A DNA stretch of 64,000 nt. It comes from Mastigamoeba balamuthi. Taxonomy: Eukaryota > Evosea > Mastigamoebida > Mastigamoebidae. This document shows positions 20,047-31,249 of this stretch, piece after piece. Positions within the stretch are counted from its first letter, which is position 1. Every line of letters begins with the position of its first letter. The stretch covers positions 65,181 to 129,180 of the forward strand of contig CACRSC010000024.1 in the NCBI GenBank assembly GCA_902651635.1, written 5' to 3'. A program made the position numbers and the translations under genes. Under the pieces are notes generated by a model. It did no database searches, was not told the origin of the DNA, and saw nothing but the letters and a program-made list of their open reading frames with translations.

Positions 20047-21414
20047 ATGTCATTTGTGAGCTTTTTCTTCTTCACAAAACGAGTCGCCCCAAGCCAAAAG
20101 CGCAGAGCACCAGCTCTCGTGCAGCAGAGAGCAAGAAGAAGAAGAAGAAGGACAAGAAACAGAGGACCAAGGGCTGCACTGGGCCTATCATCACCATCAT
20201 CCCGCCACCCCCTGTCCTTGAACCCGAGGCAATGTCTGCGACGGGAGGTACGTAGAACCCTGTGACTCTTTCCCCCTCTAACACTTTTTCCTTAAACATA
20301 TAGGAGGTGCTGCTTGTGCTGCGTCAGCCAGCGAGCCCGATCTCTCCAGTGATGAGGAGCGCCAGGTCAGCAGCGAGGAGTACAGGGGGGTGCCCACCAG
20401 GACACACGATGAAGCAGAAGCAGAGGAACGTGCAGCGGCAGAGGAGCAGCAGCACATCGCGAACATGATGGGAAGGGCACGTGAGCTGCTGGCCCCCTTC
20501 AACCTCGAGCCGTCTTCGGAGCACGCAGCCCAGCCCTGCACGTTTGGAGACGTCAGGGCAGGCATCAAGGGCCTGCAGATACTCAATGCCGCTACGTTCC
20601 GTGAACTGATAAACCGGTAGGCCCCTTCTCTCTTCATTTTCTCTTAAAATCACTCTAACATTAATATTTCAACCAAAAAGGTTGGACGTGCTGCAGCAGA
20701 GCGTGGACTCCAGCAGGCAGGCAAGGGACCTGACCCTCAGGGAGAAGATCATGTGCAGCATTCCCGGTACGTGCCCTTTTTTTTCTGAGGTTGACACTTA
20801 TTGCTTACACAGTCCCTGGATTGGGCAACCTCCCTCCCGAGAGTGGCCCTTTCTCCAGTGCTCTGTCTGCAATAATGGCTCGGCCCATTGTTGCGCAGAT
20901 AGAGCAGTGGACAAAGGCCAACTACGCCCCACTGTTCAAGGACCATCCCGAGTGGAAGTGCGTTTTCCATTACAATTGTTTTTCTAATACTAACTAATAA
21001 CTAACCATTAACAGGACAAACGCCCACATGCACTTTGACGAAATCATTCAGGCAGTCTGGCCTCCCGAGTTCGTCACGTTCTTCGCAGAGAACCCCACTG
21101 TTCGCAAGGGGGTCTGCGAGCACATCCAGGCCGTCTGGCGGAACCAGCGCTCCAATGAGTCGTGAGTTCTTCCCTTTCTTTCCTTTTTGATGACTAACAA
21201 TTTATGCAGGAGGGGCAGGGCGAGCTCATCCCGTGCAGAGTCCCCACGCGCAACAAGGGCGAAGAGACCCAGGCACAGCACGACCCGCACCAGCTCTCAG
21301 GCTGTCCTCCAGGCCATGGACCTCATGGAGCAGACCGGTACCGAGACTGCAGCTGCAGCAGCTGCTCCTCCAGCAGCTCCTGCAGCTGCAGCAGGGTCCC
21401 ACGCCACACACTGA
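20047..21414 (+). CDS. Unknown multi-exon accessory gene, copy 2
   Basis: Complete-looking paralogue of the 7600-8484 gene. Segments in order: a Lys/Arg-rich start, GCTGPIITIIPPPPVLEPEA ending at a GTACGT donor near 20249; SEPDLSSDEERQVSSEEYRG with NMMGRARELLAPFNLEP, TFGDVRAGIKGLQILNAATF and ELINR, ending at a donor near 20618; LDVLQQSVDSSRQARDLTL with REKIMCSIPG; VPGLGNLPPESGPFSSALSA with IEQWTKANYAPLFKDHPEW; HMHFDEIIQAVWPPEFVTFF with CEHIQAVWRNQRSNES; and a basic then Ala-rich C-terminus ending at 21414. Five or six short introns have GT-AG ends. The 5' end of exon 1 is uncertain because its frame does not match copy 1 until the Lys-rich part. The basic tails suggest DNA binding; no known domain is recognised. 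Confidence 0.55.
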
Positions 21415-21577
21415 ATTCCTTTTCTGTTCATTATGAACAGACTCTTCCCCCAGATTGAAGCTGCCTGCTCCCTCTCTCACGCAGACACCAAAAACAATGA
21501 TTGTCGATTCAATTTCATTTCATATGTATTACAATTGATTCAGGGAGGGGGACAGCCAGGGAGGGGGACAGCCTAGC

Positions 21578-22010
21578 CTGTAGTAAATGGTTCCGCTACA
21601 TACTGTAGCGGACCCTGCGTAGCAGCGCGTAGCGGCAGACTGTGTAGCGGTGCGTAGCGGATGGTAGAACTACGCGCCGCTACACACCCTCCGCTACGCA
21701 GTGTAGCAGACCCTGCGTAGTGGCACGTAGCGGCAGACTGCATAGCGGTGCGTAGCGGATGGTAGAACTACGCGCTGCTACGCACTCTCCGCTACGCAGT
21801 GTAGCGGACCTTACGTAGCGGTGCGTAGCGAAGGCTTGCGTAGCAGTGCGTAGCGGATGGTAGAACTACGCGCCGCTACGCACCCTCCGCTACGCACTGT
21901 AGTGGACCTTACGTAGCGACGCGTAGCGAAGGCCTGCATAGCGGTGCGTAGTTCGACCATTCGCTACGCACCGCTACGCAAGCCTTCGCTACGCGCCGCA
22001 ACATGCTTGA
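21578..22010. repeat. GTAGCGG array with three units of about 98 bp
   Basis: Units repeat at about 21659, 21757 and 21855, each with GCGGATGGTAGAACTACGCG and a CCTCCGCTACGCA-GTGTAGCGGACC inverted pair. It follows the copy-2 gene and ends near the start of unrelated sequence at 22010. Confidence 0.8.
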
Positions 22011-22288
22011 CGTGAAGCTGAGTTCCACAGCAAAGAGACATTGTTCACAGGGGAGCCACAGAGTCTTGCTACAGCCACGAAACTCGGGGTCTTTGGAGCA
22101 CCACAAAAAGTGCAAGGAATTCGGGGAAGGAAGAAAGAGAAGACAACAGAGAGGCATTGAGAATGGAGAAGCCCGCCATTGTTGGGTCCTTTATCATATA
22201 ACATTGTGGGCAATCCAGAGAAGGGTCAAGGAGCTCAAGAAGAGCATGGAGAAGAGCGACTGCAGTTGCAAGAGTTGCTTTTGTCAGC
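22011..22288. other. Noncoding segment beyond the array
   Basis: Contains unconvincing short frames only; no repeat or gene is supported. Confidence 0.35.
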
Positions 22289-23190
22289 TTACATGCTGAA
22301 ATGCATCCCAGGCTGACCATATGGCGGGAGGTTGGACTGGTAGTGGCCGTGCTGGATCTGCGGGACTCGGGGGTCAACTGGGTAGCTCCTGCAGACCTCC
22401 AGGGCGACCTGTGATATAGAGGACATTGAGATGCACTGCATGAAGAGTGGGACAGGTCCATAGTCATAGTGTAAGATCACGTCACCAGCCCTGATCGTGA
22501 CGTCATTGCCATCACCACTGAGCACATCAGTGACATGACCACTGACACGGTAGAGTGAACTCGGAGCTGTCAGATCTGCCAGAGCCACCACACCAGCCGG
22601 AGCTGGGTTTGGGAGCAGCAGCAGAGCATATTCAGGAGTGGGCACAGGAGCAGGCAGCGGGTCCCTGGGAGCTGGCACTACTTGAGCTGTATGCATGGGG
22701 GTGACTAGAGGCTGTTGTACCCCTGAAGGTAGCTGCCCCATAGGTGCTGCTGCAAGTGCTCATGTTGGCACTGGTGGCTGAATGAGGAGCTGCATGGGCG
22801 CTGCATCCTTAATTTGTTTTGAATAAATTCCCTGAACCCCCCAAATCTCCCAATTAAGGGAAGCAGGAGCAGATGAACTGTCATGCTTATGTAGGCGTAG
22901 TAGTGGTATTTCTTCACCAGGTTGGTGCAATGCAGCATGGACCCAACAATGATGGGCCCCCACACCACTGGGTGGCACTTCTGCCAGGGGCAGTATGCTG
23001 CTGGATCAGCTGCTGTGGCTGCAGCAGCAGATGCAATCTTCTTCTTCGGGGCTTTTGGGGGCTTTGCCTTCTTCGTAGCAGCCTTCTTCATGATCCTAGT
23101 GGATGCACGCTTGGGCAGTGGAGGCTTCTTGGCCGCATTCTCCTCCTCTGAGCTCGACTCTGTCTTCTTTCTGTGCTTCTTGGACCCCAT
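22289..23190 (-). pseudogene. Unknown gene with Lys-rich N-terminus, probably decayed
   Basis: Starts MGSKKHRKKTESSSEEENAA at 23190, followed by a strongly basic Lys/Ala/Pro segment (KKAATKKAKPPKAPKKK) and PWQKCHPVVWGPIIVGSMLH. A possible short intron near 22830-22880 leads into a Pro-rich linker and a C-terminal part with APSSLYRVSGHVTDVLSG and DVTIRAGDVILHYDYGPVPL, which looks like a beta-rich domain, ending at 22289. The middle is interrupted at least once, so the copy may be dead. The basic N-terminus could bind nucleic acid. No family is recognised, and it may belong to a mobile or virus-like element. Confidence 0.4.
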
Positions 23191-23329
23191 TGTTGCCACG
23201 TAGCAATTTTGAAAAAAAGCAGTTGGGGGTGTGGGATTCAAAAGACATGGGAGAAATAAATCTAAAATTCAGGGGGTCCTGTGGCAGAAAACCTGTTGAA
23301 CAGGGTGCCCATACCAAAATATGACCACT

Positions 23330-24893
23330 CGCAGCCCTTTGTGGGCCATACACACATGCACACTCCGCACAGACCACCTCGCTATAGGGATACTGTTTTT
23401 CACCAATCAGCATGCGGCTTTCATTAAGCAGTTTCGGGCAGCTCCAGCAGACCTGAGTGGGGCCCATGTCTGTGCCCCAGACTTCGTGCTCAGCCTGCCG
23501 ATCATCAGTGAGCATGACAGGCAGTGCACGATCATCTCAGCAGAGGACATGTCGTCGTGGGTGCAGCTGCACAAGAACAGCAGCCCACAGTCTCAGAAGA
23601 AGCACTGAATCCTCTGTGCATTTCTTGCTACTGTAAGCTGTTTCGAGATCAAGTTGCTGCAGCCTAAGCACTGTGGTGCCGTTGTTCAGCTCCTCAATGT
23701 TCTCGTGTTCCTCGAAGTGAAGCTGAATCGCACAGGAGTGTTCTTCATGTACCATGGCGAGTACTTAATCATCAAGTTTGGAGTCGATGGCACACCCCCC
23801 TCACAGGGAAGAAGATGATCGAGGGCATCACCATCCACATTAAGGGTCCGAATTCTCTGAAATCCTTTCTCGGGATCTCTTAAGCCAAACTGCTGTCACA
23901 GGAGACCAACACAACCAGGAGCTTCTTTCGTATGTCACCATAGCCCTCACGATGAGGGATAAGACGAAGGCACTGCTGCATGACCTTGCCCAGGCGCTGG
24001 AGCTCTTCAGCTTCATCAATCACCACCTGCCCCGCTGGCTGCTACGAATTTGGGGCCGGGACTACAAGCTCTTTCCCGTCAGTGTGTACAACTGGCATTG
24101 CCTCGTGGCTTAGCACCCTGGGACGTCATCGGCCAAGAGCACCACAGAGATTGCTTGGGTGTGCCCAATGTATCCGTACTATGGTGCAGACAAGCAGACC
24201 TGGCACTGGGCCCCAACGATCCGAATTCCCCAGGCCACTCCAGCAGGATCCGTTGGTGTTCCTCCAGAACATTGCATGATTCGGTCACTCTTCGAGGGCA
24301 TGCTCGGGATCGCGCATGTTCAGAGCAACGTGCTCACCAGGATCTATCGCTGGTTCGGGATCGTTGGCCTGGATATGGCCTGGGTGACCACGTTCCAACA
24401 GTTGGTGTGTGGCACCATGAACTCCATTGTCTCGTTCAGCAAGCAGAAGGGAACGCTCAAAACCGACATGTCTGGAGTCAAGCTCTGGGTCACACACAGC
24501 ATGGGGGCTGCAGTCCAGCAGTGGTTTGAGCATTGGCTGCCCACGACTCGGTTCCAGAGCTTTGACTGGGACAGCGGCTACTCATACCCCGAGCTCGTTT
24601 CTGTGGTTGTTGGGGATGCACTCAATGCAATCGCAGCCTGGCATCACCTCATCTACCGGTCGTCTGTTGTACCTGGTCACGTTGTCGCCCAAGAGTGGGA
24701 GATTGTGTGATGGCCCATCATTCAGCTCGAGTATGTGCTGTGGATGCCAGAGGAGCCATCGGTTCACTACATGGTCCAGCACCAGGGAGCCGACTTTGAG
24801 GTTCTCAGGGAACTCGGAGCACTGATCAACAAGGGTGTGGAGGCCAGCACCACAGTGAGCATGCAGTGTGCAGAAGATGAAGAATACAACTAA
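23330..24893 (+). pseudogene. Unknown decayed gene block
   Basis: The plus strand carries protein-like sequence over about 1.5 kb in shifting frames. The longest readable stretch is 24159-24710, including MIRSLFEGMLGIAHVQSNVL and FQSFDWDSGYSYPELVSVVV; other pieces lie near 23400-23600 and 24000-24110 and before 24893. It looks broken, with at least four interruptions. No family is recognised; a structural or enzymatic gene of a mobile or virus-like element is one guess, with no motif to support it. Confidence 0.35.
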
Positions 24894-24899
24894 TCACCA

Positions 24900-26100
24900 A
24901 TTTCAACAGCTGGGTCATTTCTGAAGCCTGGATTGCATAGCATGCATATCATACTGACTGGATAAAATGTGCTACCTAGATAATGTCAAAGGCCAGGAAG
25001 CACAAACTGTGTTATTCTGGGGACTCTCTGAAATCCCCCCTTCACATGCCTGGATGTATGCCAATCTCACAGCAACATTCTTTAAAAGACTCTAATGAAA
25101 GATATAGGTTCAGAGTCTTGTAACCCACTGAAAAAGACAGGACCATATTCCAAGATCTGACAGTTGAAAAATATACACCCTGCTTTGCAGAAGGGCAGAG
25201 CTCCATCCCAACCACCCCCAGCCCACCTCCAACTACTTCCCCAGTCTAAACAGATCCCCGGATACTGATACAAACCCAGAGCAAAAAAACGTACATACAG
25301 CTCATTCTTAAATTCCAAACCAGATGCAATACTTCTCTAAAATGTGCTTGAAGCCCACATACCAAAAAACAAAACAGTGAACGACATGTTCAAAAATGCT
25401 TAACCAATCACATACCTAAGAACGGCAAGATCCTGGTTCTCATCTTCCCAGGATCACTTTCAAACATATCCTCAGGCCATATAACACAGTCACTCTCATC
25501 ATACTAACCCCTCACCCCTGAACCTCCTCCCTCTCCCCTCCCTCTTCCCCTCCACTTTATTACAGATACCATAAGGTCCTCTCTGATAGTAGATGAAATT
25601 AATATCTAATTTCTGATTTCTGAACCAGTTATTTTATTGGGTATAGATCATCAACCACCATTAGAAGCCCCTTCCCAATGTAGCCTTAGAACCGTGCACA
25701 ACTGGCTGAATAATATGAGTAACAAGGATGACACTATAACACATAAGAACCAAATTAACAGTAAACTAGGATTTATACTCATACCAACCAGAAATTCACC
25801 AGGAGCTATTAATTAGCTTCAGCCATCAAAAGACAACAAAAGACTGATATGGCCAAGTGCCATAGATTTTTGACATGTATCCGGAGAACTAATAGTTTCA
25901 TTGTCCAAAAATGAGATGACGTTCTGGTCACGCTTTCCCAGAGAGTAAGTTCCACATCATAGCTGCCCTCCGGAACTCATACCACCATCCCCCTTTCATC
26001 TCATCTTTTCCCTGGCTCAAGAAGTAAATCATGTCCAGATTCTGTGGACTAATCTTGTTCTTGATATTCTCTGTGTGTTTCTCAACGAATCTTTCAGGTT
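24900..26100. other. AT-rich, CpG-poor stretch without genes
   Basis: About 1.1 kb of markedly lower GC and few CpG steps compared with both sides, without a convincing ORF or array. It marks the boundary between the accessory block and the host-like GC-rich part. Confidence 0.5.
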
Positions 26101-26127
26101 TTTCGCGTAATAATTGTACGTCGAGCA

Positions 26128-27987
26128 ATGGGCGCTGAGCTTATCCTCGGGCCCCTCCCGGTGTTCGTTGTGGTGGAGCACGTGCTGCAGTGGCTTTCTC
26201 CGGGCGACGCTATTGCATTGTCGAGCACTTGCAAGTGCGCACGTTTTCTTGTTCTCTCGCACTCGGCCCAGTGGGCCTCTCGCGTCCCCGTCCTCGTCCA
26301 GCCCTCCCGAGCCCCACCGCCCTTGCTGGGCCCCCTCTCCAGCTTGAACCTGTGCTTCCGTGCCTCCCCCGTGTCCCCCGCGGACTCCGAGGCTGCCGCT
26401 GCTGCCGTCGCTGCCCTGCTGGCCTCGCAGTGCTGCCGCAGTTCTCTCCGCTGCCTCTCGTTCGCCCCCGACTCGCCCCTCTGCAGCCCCGCTGTGCTCC
26501 GCGCTGTCGCCGCCCTCGAGGGTCCGCTGCTCAACCTGCGCTTGGAGCTCCCCCGTGGCGCCAGCAGCGCCGCCGTCGACGCCGCAGCCGACGTGGCCCG
26601 CGCGCACGCGCCGACTCTGCGGACTCTGCACTTTGGTGCCCGTCGCCCCGCCGCCAGAGCTCGCAGACGACCCCGCCCTGGATAACGAGTATACGTTCAT
26701 GGCCTGCCTCTGCGCCTCGCATGTGGCGAGGGGGCTGGCCGAGGGCTACGCTCTCATGGCCCCGGACAGCATCCGCGGCGGAGCCTCGTCTTGGGGCCCT
26801 CTCGCTCGAGTCCGTTCGCCTCGTCCTCGACAGCGCGCCGGGCCACGTGCTGCCAGAGGGGACTCACAGAGCTCGTGGGTCTGCTGCGCGGCTGCGGTCG
26901 GCAGCCGTGGGGGTCGCTCGACGACGAGCCCAGCGTGTGGGAGTTCAGCCGCAGGTGCCCTGCGCTCCGCACAGTGCAGCGGCGACGACGGCCCCGTCGA
27001 TTGCGACGTGTCGGTCGGACACCTGCCGCTGGCAAGCATCGCACTATCCTGCAGGGCCAGCGAGGTCCTCGGCAGGTTCCCGGGCCCGTTCAGGACTGTC
27101 ACGCTCGTCGACATCTCGCCGGACCTCTTCGATGGGCCGCTGGACGCTCTGCCGTCGCAGTTCCCGTGCCTGAGAGCTCTGCGTGTGGTGGATCACGGGG
27201 TGTACAGACGCCCGGAGTGCGCCCTCGAGCTGGCCAGGGCTGTCAGACGCATGGCAAGCCTGCGCGATCTGCGGTGGACCAACCCGCCCGAGTGTGTTCT
27301 GCGGGAGTTCGCGGGGTTCCGCGGTCTTCGCGAGGCAGTGGTCTTCCTGCCCGAGGGCTCCAACGCGTGGATGGCCCGTGTCCCAGGGCTGCTGGGCGGT
27401 GTCGAGGCTCTCGAGGTTGTAGCCTTTAGGTGCGGTCCCCGGGAGGCGCCCGATGTGCCTCGCGGTACGCGCCTAGTCGTGTCGCAAGCCCTGCGGCGGC
27501 TCAGGGTCGTCTGCCTGGACTCCTCACTCCGACGGCCCAACATATGTCAGCTGATGGCCGACCTGCTGTCCGCCTGCTGGCACCTCGAGACCCTGGAGCT
27601 GCTGTGCGCGACGCACAACAAGTCCGTGCGGGCGCTGGCGAACGTCTACGACAGTGCTGGCGCCTGGAGCTGCTCCCAGGCTGGTACATCACTCCAGAGG
27701 CGATGCCGCAGTGCAGGGGCCTTCTGCGAAGCTTGTCGGAGATCAAGGGGACCTGCAGCACTCTGCAGGTGGTGGCGCCCCTGTGCTCCCAGCAGCTCAA
27801 GGAGGTGTGGATCCTCGACGACGACGAGACTGGTCGCTCGGATAGTGCTGCTGAGGTGGCAGATGTTGTTCGTCGGCTTCCGAGGAGCTGCACGGTTGTC
27901 CACGCGTCCAACGCAACTCAGGGGTGCAGGCTGCGTTACGGGGGGCTGCTATCTGAAGTTTACGTCTGCTGGGAGATGCCCGTCTGA
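26128..27987 (+). pseudogene. F-box protein gene, copy 1 (frame-disrupted)
   Basis: The N-terminus has an F-box: LPVFVVVEHVLQWLSPGDAI followed by ALSSTCKCARFLVLSHS. F-box proteins recruit substrates to SCF ubiquitin ligases through Skp1. The rest is leucine-rich with regular strand-helix spacing (GPFRTVTLVDISPDLF, MASLRDLRWTNPPECVL, GGVEALEVVAF, LRRLRVVCLDSSLRRPN, WHLETLELLCATHNKS), like a degenerate LRR array, ending at 27987. The coding signal changes frame about four times (near 26650, 26865, 26985 and 27655) without clear introns, so this copy is either a pseudogene or affected by sequence errors. The downstream paralogue at 33413-34938 keeps some of the frames lost here. Confidence 0.6.
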
Positions 27988-27989
27988 GG

Positions 27990-28382
27990 ATTGAAGGATT
28001 CGAAATATTTACTCTCTACTCACCACCCCTCGTGAATAGGCCTTAAGACCGACATACAGCCGCATCATCCCAGCGGCGAAAGACGGGGAGGCACATGTGC
28101 TGCCGTGCGTGCTCTGCAGTGCTTGTCCCTCAGACCGTTCTGTGCTGCTTTTACCATCTGGTGGGGAACACATCACGGGCCTTGCTCAGCTCCTCATACC
28201 AGTAATGCCAGCCAGCATCCTATGTGCTCGCTGTGACCTCCCCGTGGCCGGCAGAGATGCACAACCCTGCCAGAGAATTACATTTGTTTTTATCGGGACA
28301 CAATTGGTGCCCTGAGGTGTTATTTGGACAGGGGATCGGACTGTGAAAACAGCGGCAAGCGCTCAACAGGCGGATGACGTGG
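27990..28382. other. Intergenic, nothing identified
   Basis: No gene, repeat or site is supported between the F-box copy and the palindrome. Confidence 0.4.
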
Positions 28383-28660
28383 GGCCCAGCTCGGGAAGGC
28401 GTTTTGAGGATGTAAGGGAGATCAATCGACTAGTGGCCTTGTCGCTGTCCCTGGCACACACAGCTTGGAAAAGGTCACCAAAGACGCACAGAAGCCACGT
28501 CAAATAATGAGGGCACACGATCAATTGACAGGAATGCTGCTATGTTGTATGCCACTCCGGGCGTGTAGGGGACCTGTGGAGGAAGGGGGAGCAGCGCAGC
28601 TTGCTTGGGGGGGAGCTGGAGAGCCTCGGAGGGGAGGGGGAGGGGAGGGGGGGAGCGAGC

Positions 28661-29824
28661 TTAGTAGGCCTGGACCTGGTAGTTGGCGCCGAGCCACGAC
28701 TCGATGCCGTTGTAGACGCAGCGGGCGGTGACCTCGAGGAGGCCGCCGGCAGCGGGCAGGGGGACATAGGCGTTCCACATGTCGGCGGCGGCGGCGGGGT
28801 TGTTGCGGTACATGAGGGTCTCGTTGACGGTGGGCCACGGGGCGCCGAAGCGGGCGGGGTAGCCGAAGCGGGCGACGCAGCTCGAGCTGGCGGCGGGGCT
28901 GGACGACTGGAACTGCGACTGCGCGGGGGGAGGGCGTGCGCGAGTGCGTGTACGGCGAGTGAGCGATCGCGATGGCGTCGCACAGACGGGAGGAGGTGGC
29001 GGTGGTGGCGGTGACCTGGGAGGGAGGGAGGGGAGGGAGGCTCACGCCGAGGTTGAAGGCAAAGACATTGGAGGAGGTGGGGACCGAGTAGTGGCCAGCG
29101 GGGGTGGAGAGGTCCTTGCGGATGGAGAGGGAGCCGGCGGGGTGCTGCTGCTCGCGGGAGATGCGGAAGTTGGCGTTGCCTGCGGCCCAGAGGCGCTGGC
29201 CGTCGACGAGGCAGTAGGACGTGGCCCGGAGGACGTGGCCGACGGTCAGGGGGATCTGGGCCGAGAACGTGTTGCCCCTGCCGACGGGGATCTGGGCCAT
29301 GGAGAGGACGGGGTCCCAGGCGTCCGAGATGACGTGGCCGTCGTCGGTGGCGGCGAGGTTGCCGTACCACGCGAAGCACTGCACCCTGCTCGTGTCCGCC
29401 GCCCCCTCGACCGTCGTCGTCAGCTGCGCAGGGCACGCGCGCGCCACGGCGACCAGCGTGAGACACGGCTCGACGGCACCAGCCGGGGCAGGGGAGGGAA
29501 TGAGGGGGGGGGAAGGGACAGCCCAAGGCGCCGAGGAGACACCGCACAAGAGAGGCCGAGAGCGCGAGGAAGTGCGAGAGAGTACGGGAGGGTGTGAGGG
29601 TGTGCGAGGGAGTGCACGAGAGACTGCGGAAGAGTGCGAGAGAGTGCGCGAGAGAGCAAAAGAGAACAGGCTCAAGTGGGAGACCGAGAGGGGGGACTGA
29701 CAGTGGCGAAGCCGTTGGAAACGGGGATGACGTTGTCCGAGCCCGCGTTGGGGTTGGTGTACACGCGGGCACCGCTGGCCACTGCTGCGGCCGCGGCCAG
29801 GAAGACCACGATCTTGGCGTTCAT
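28661..29824 (-). CDS. Secreted protein, left-arm copy
   Basis: Three exons (29824-29702, 29423-29046, 28918-28661; 123, 378 and 258 nt) encode 252 residues. The N-terminus is a signal peptide (MNAKIVVFLAAAAAVASGAR), so the product is probably secreted or enters the endomembrane system. The mature protein has paired cysteines (VQCFAWYGN, TSYCLVDGQ, SSSCVARFGY, TARCVYNGIESW) and many beta-strand-like segments. No family is recognised. Intron 1 holds a CT-rich TCTCGCACTC-type microsatellite. The gene is head-to-head with an almost identical copy in the right arm, so the two promoters face each other across the spacer. Confidence 0.75.
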
Positions 29825-30039
29825 TCTCTGCTCTTCTGCTTGCTGCTTGCTGCTTGCTGCTTGCTCCTTGCTTGCTGGTCTGCGGGTTGTCGATTGAAAA
29901 ACGGTCTGCCTGATTGCTCGGGCTTTTGTTGACAGCGGCGTGACGTCAGGCGATCATCGGCTGTCCATTTCCAACGGCCGAGATACGAGCGCCGGCGACG
30001 TGGCAAGAATTTTCCGCGTTTTCTGGTGTGTTTCCGGTC

Positions 30040-31060
30040 GTTTTCTCGTGGGCGTCGGACTGGTGGTGGGGAGGTGCGGGTATCGCTGCGGGCAATTGGT
30101 AATTGGGGGGCCTCCTGGGGCCCACCATCCGCACCTTCGCTGTCTGGCCTGGCGTCTTTGCATCGTGGTAGCCTTCCATCCTCCATACTGTGGTCTCTCA
30201 GCCCCAGAGCAGCGGATTTCGACTAACAGATCAGCTCAGGATGCTCCCCTTCTTCGTCTTTCGTTAGGCCTCTGTATGGGGGGTAGGCAGGGCTGGCGCT
30301 CTTTGCAGTCGAGGCACTGTATGCGACCTTTGTTGCCGGCAAGCCTGCCCCTGTGACAGCCGGTGGGAACCAGCACAGGCACAGCAAGCAACGCAATGGA
30401 GGATGGCACTGGTTGCAATGCCACTCTGATTCACCAGGGCCGTTACGGGCATGGAGAACTGCGCCGTGAGAGGAGAGAATGCGTCACCGGATGTTCGGAT
30501 GGCAGGGGCAGTCCTGCAGTGCACTCGGGCCTCTTTCAAGATGCGAGCACATGCATCCCCTCCCTGAAGCAGTGGGCCCGCTTGGATTCCTGTGTGTCGC
30601 CCTGTGGAGCTCTGGAGACTCAACAAGAATTAAGAGTATCCTCCGAAGGCATCCTCTGTGCTGGTTTCGTCTTAAGAGGAGAGACACAATAGACGTATTG
30701 GTTATGACCATTCGGAAAGGCGCCACACAGACCCCAACAGAATCTAACTCTCTTGCATTCGCGCGTGCCTCGCATTCGGGAGAACGAGCAGTGCAGAGTC
30801 GCTGGGTGAGAAGCGCAGCACCCCACAGCGGTCACTCGATATGCTCATCCCACCTCTCTTCTCTGCATTCAGCATTGCGTTACACGGAGTCCCTCATTGA
30901 GTCGGAACGAGCACAAAGCAGGGTTCGTGTGAGCTCATTCGGCGTTACATCCCACTGCTGGGCTATTGCCCGTCAGAAATGGTGGTTAGTCAAACCCGCA
31001 GAGCAAATCCAGTAAAGACCCCGCGTTAGACCCGCACCTCGAAATCCAGAGAGAAATCAG
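30040..31060. other. Spacer of the palindrome, no gene seen
   Basis: Unique sequence between the two arms. It probably contains promoter sequence for the two divergent genes at its edges. Its open frames are short and without family features. Confidence 0.4.
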
Positions 31061-31249
31061 CTGGAAACACACCAGAAAACGGGGAAAATTCTTGCCACGT
31101 CGCCGGCGCTCGTATCTCGGCCGTTGGAAATGGACAGCCGATGATCGCCTGACGTCACGCCGCTGTCGACAAAAGCCCGAGCAATCAGGCAGACCGTTTT
31201 TCAATCGGCAACCCGCAGACCAGCAAGCAAGCAAGCAGCAGAGCAGATA

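Noticed and set aside
7030-22010. CRISPR arrays, because of the regular repeat-spacer look
   Set aside because: Units are palindromic in both orientations with variable periods, spacers are themselves repeats, and the DNA is eukaryotic.
169-24893. Alternative genetic code with TGA read as Trp, suggested by TGA codons inside accessory frames
   Set aside because: Host genes here (nadC, AP-3 sigma, NOT3) end at TGA, and decay at CpG sites explains the accessory cases better.
30264-30626. Minus-strand frame in the palindrome spacer as a gene
   Set aside because: No family features and no matching intron signals; composition is enough to explain it.
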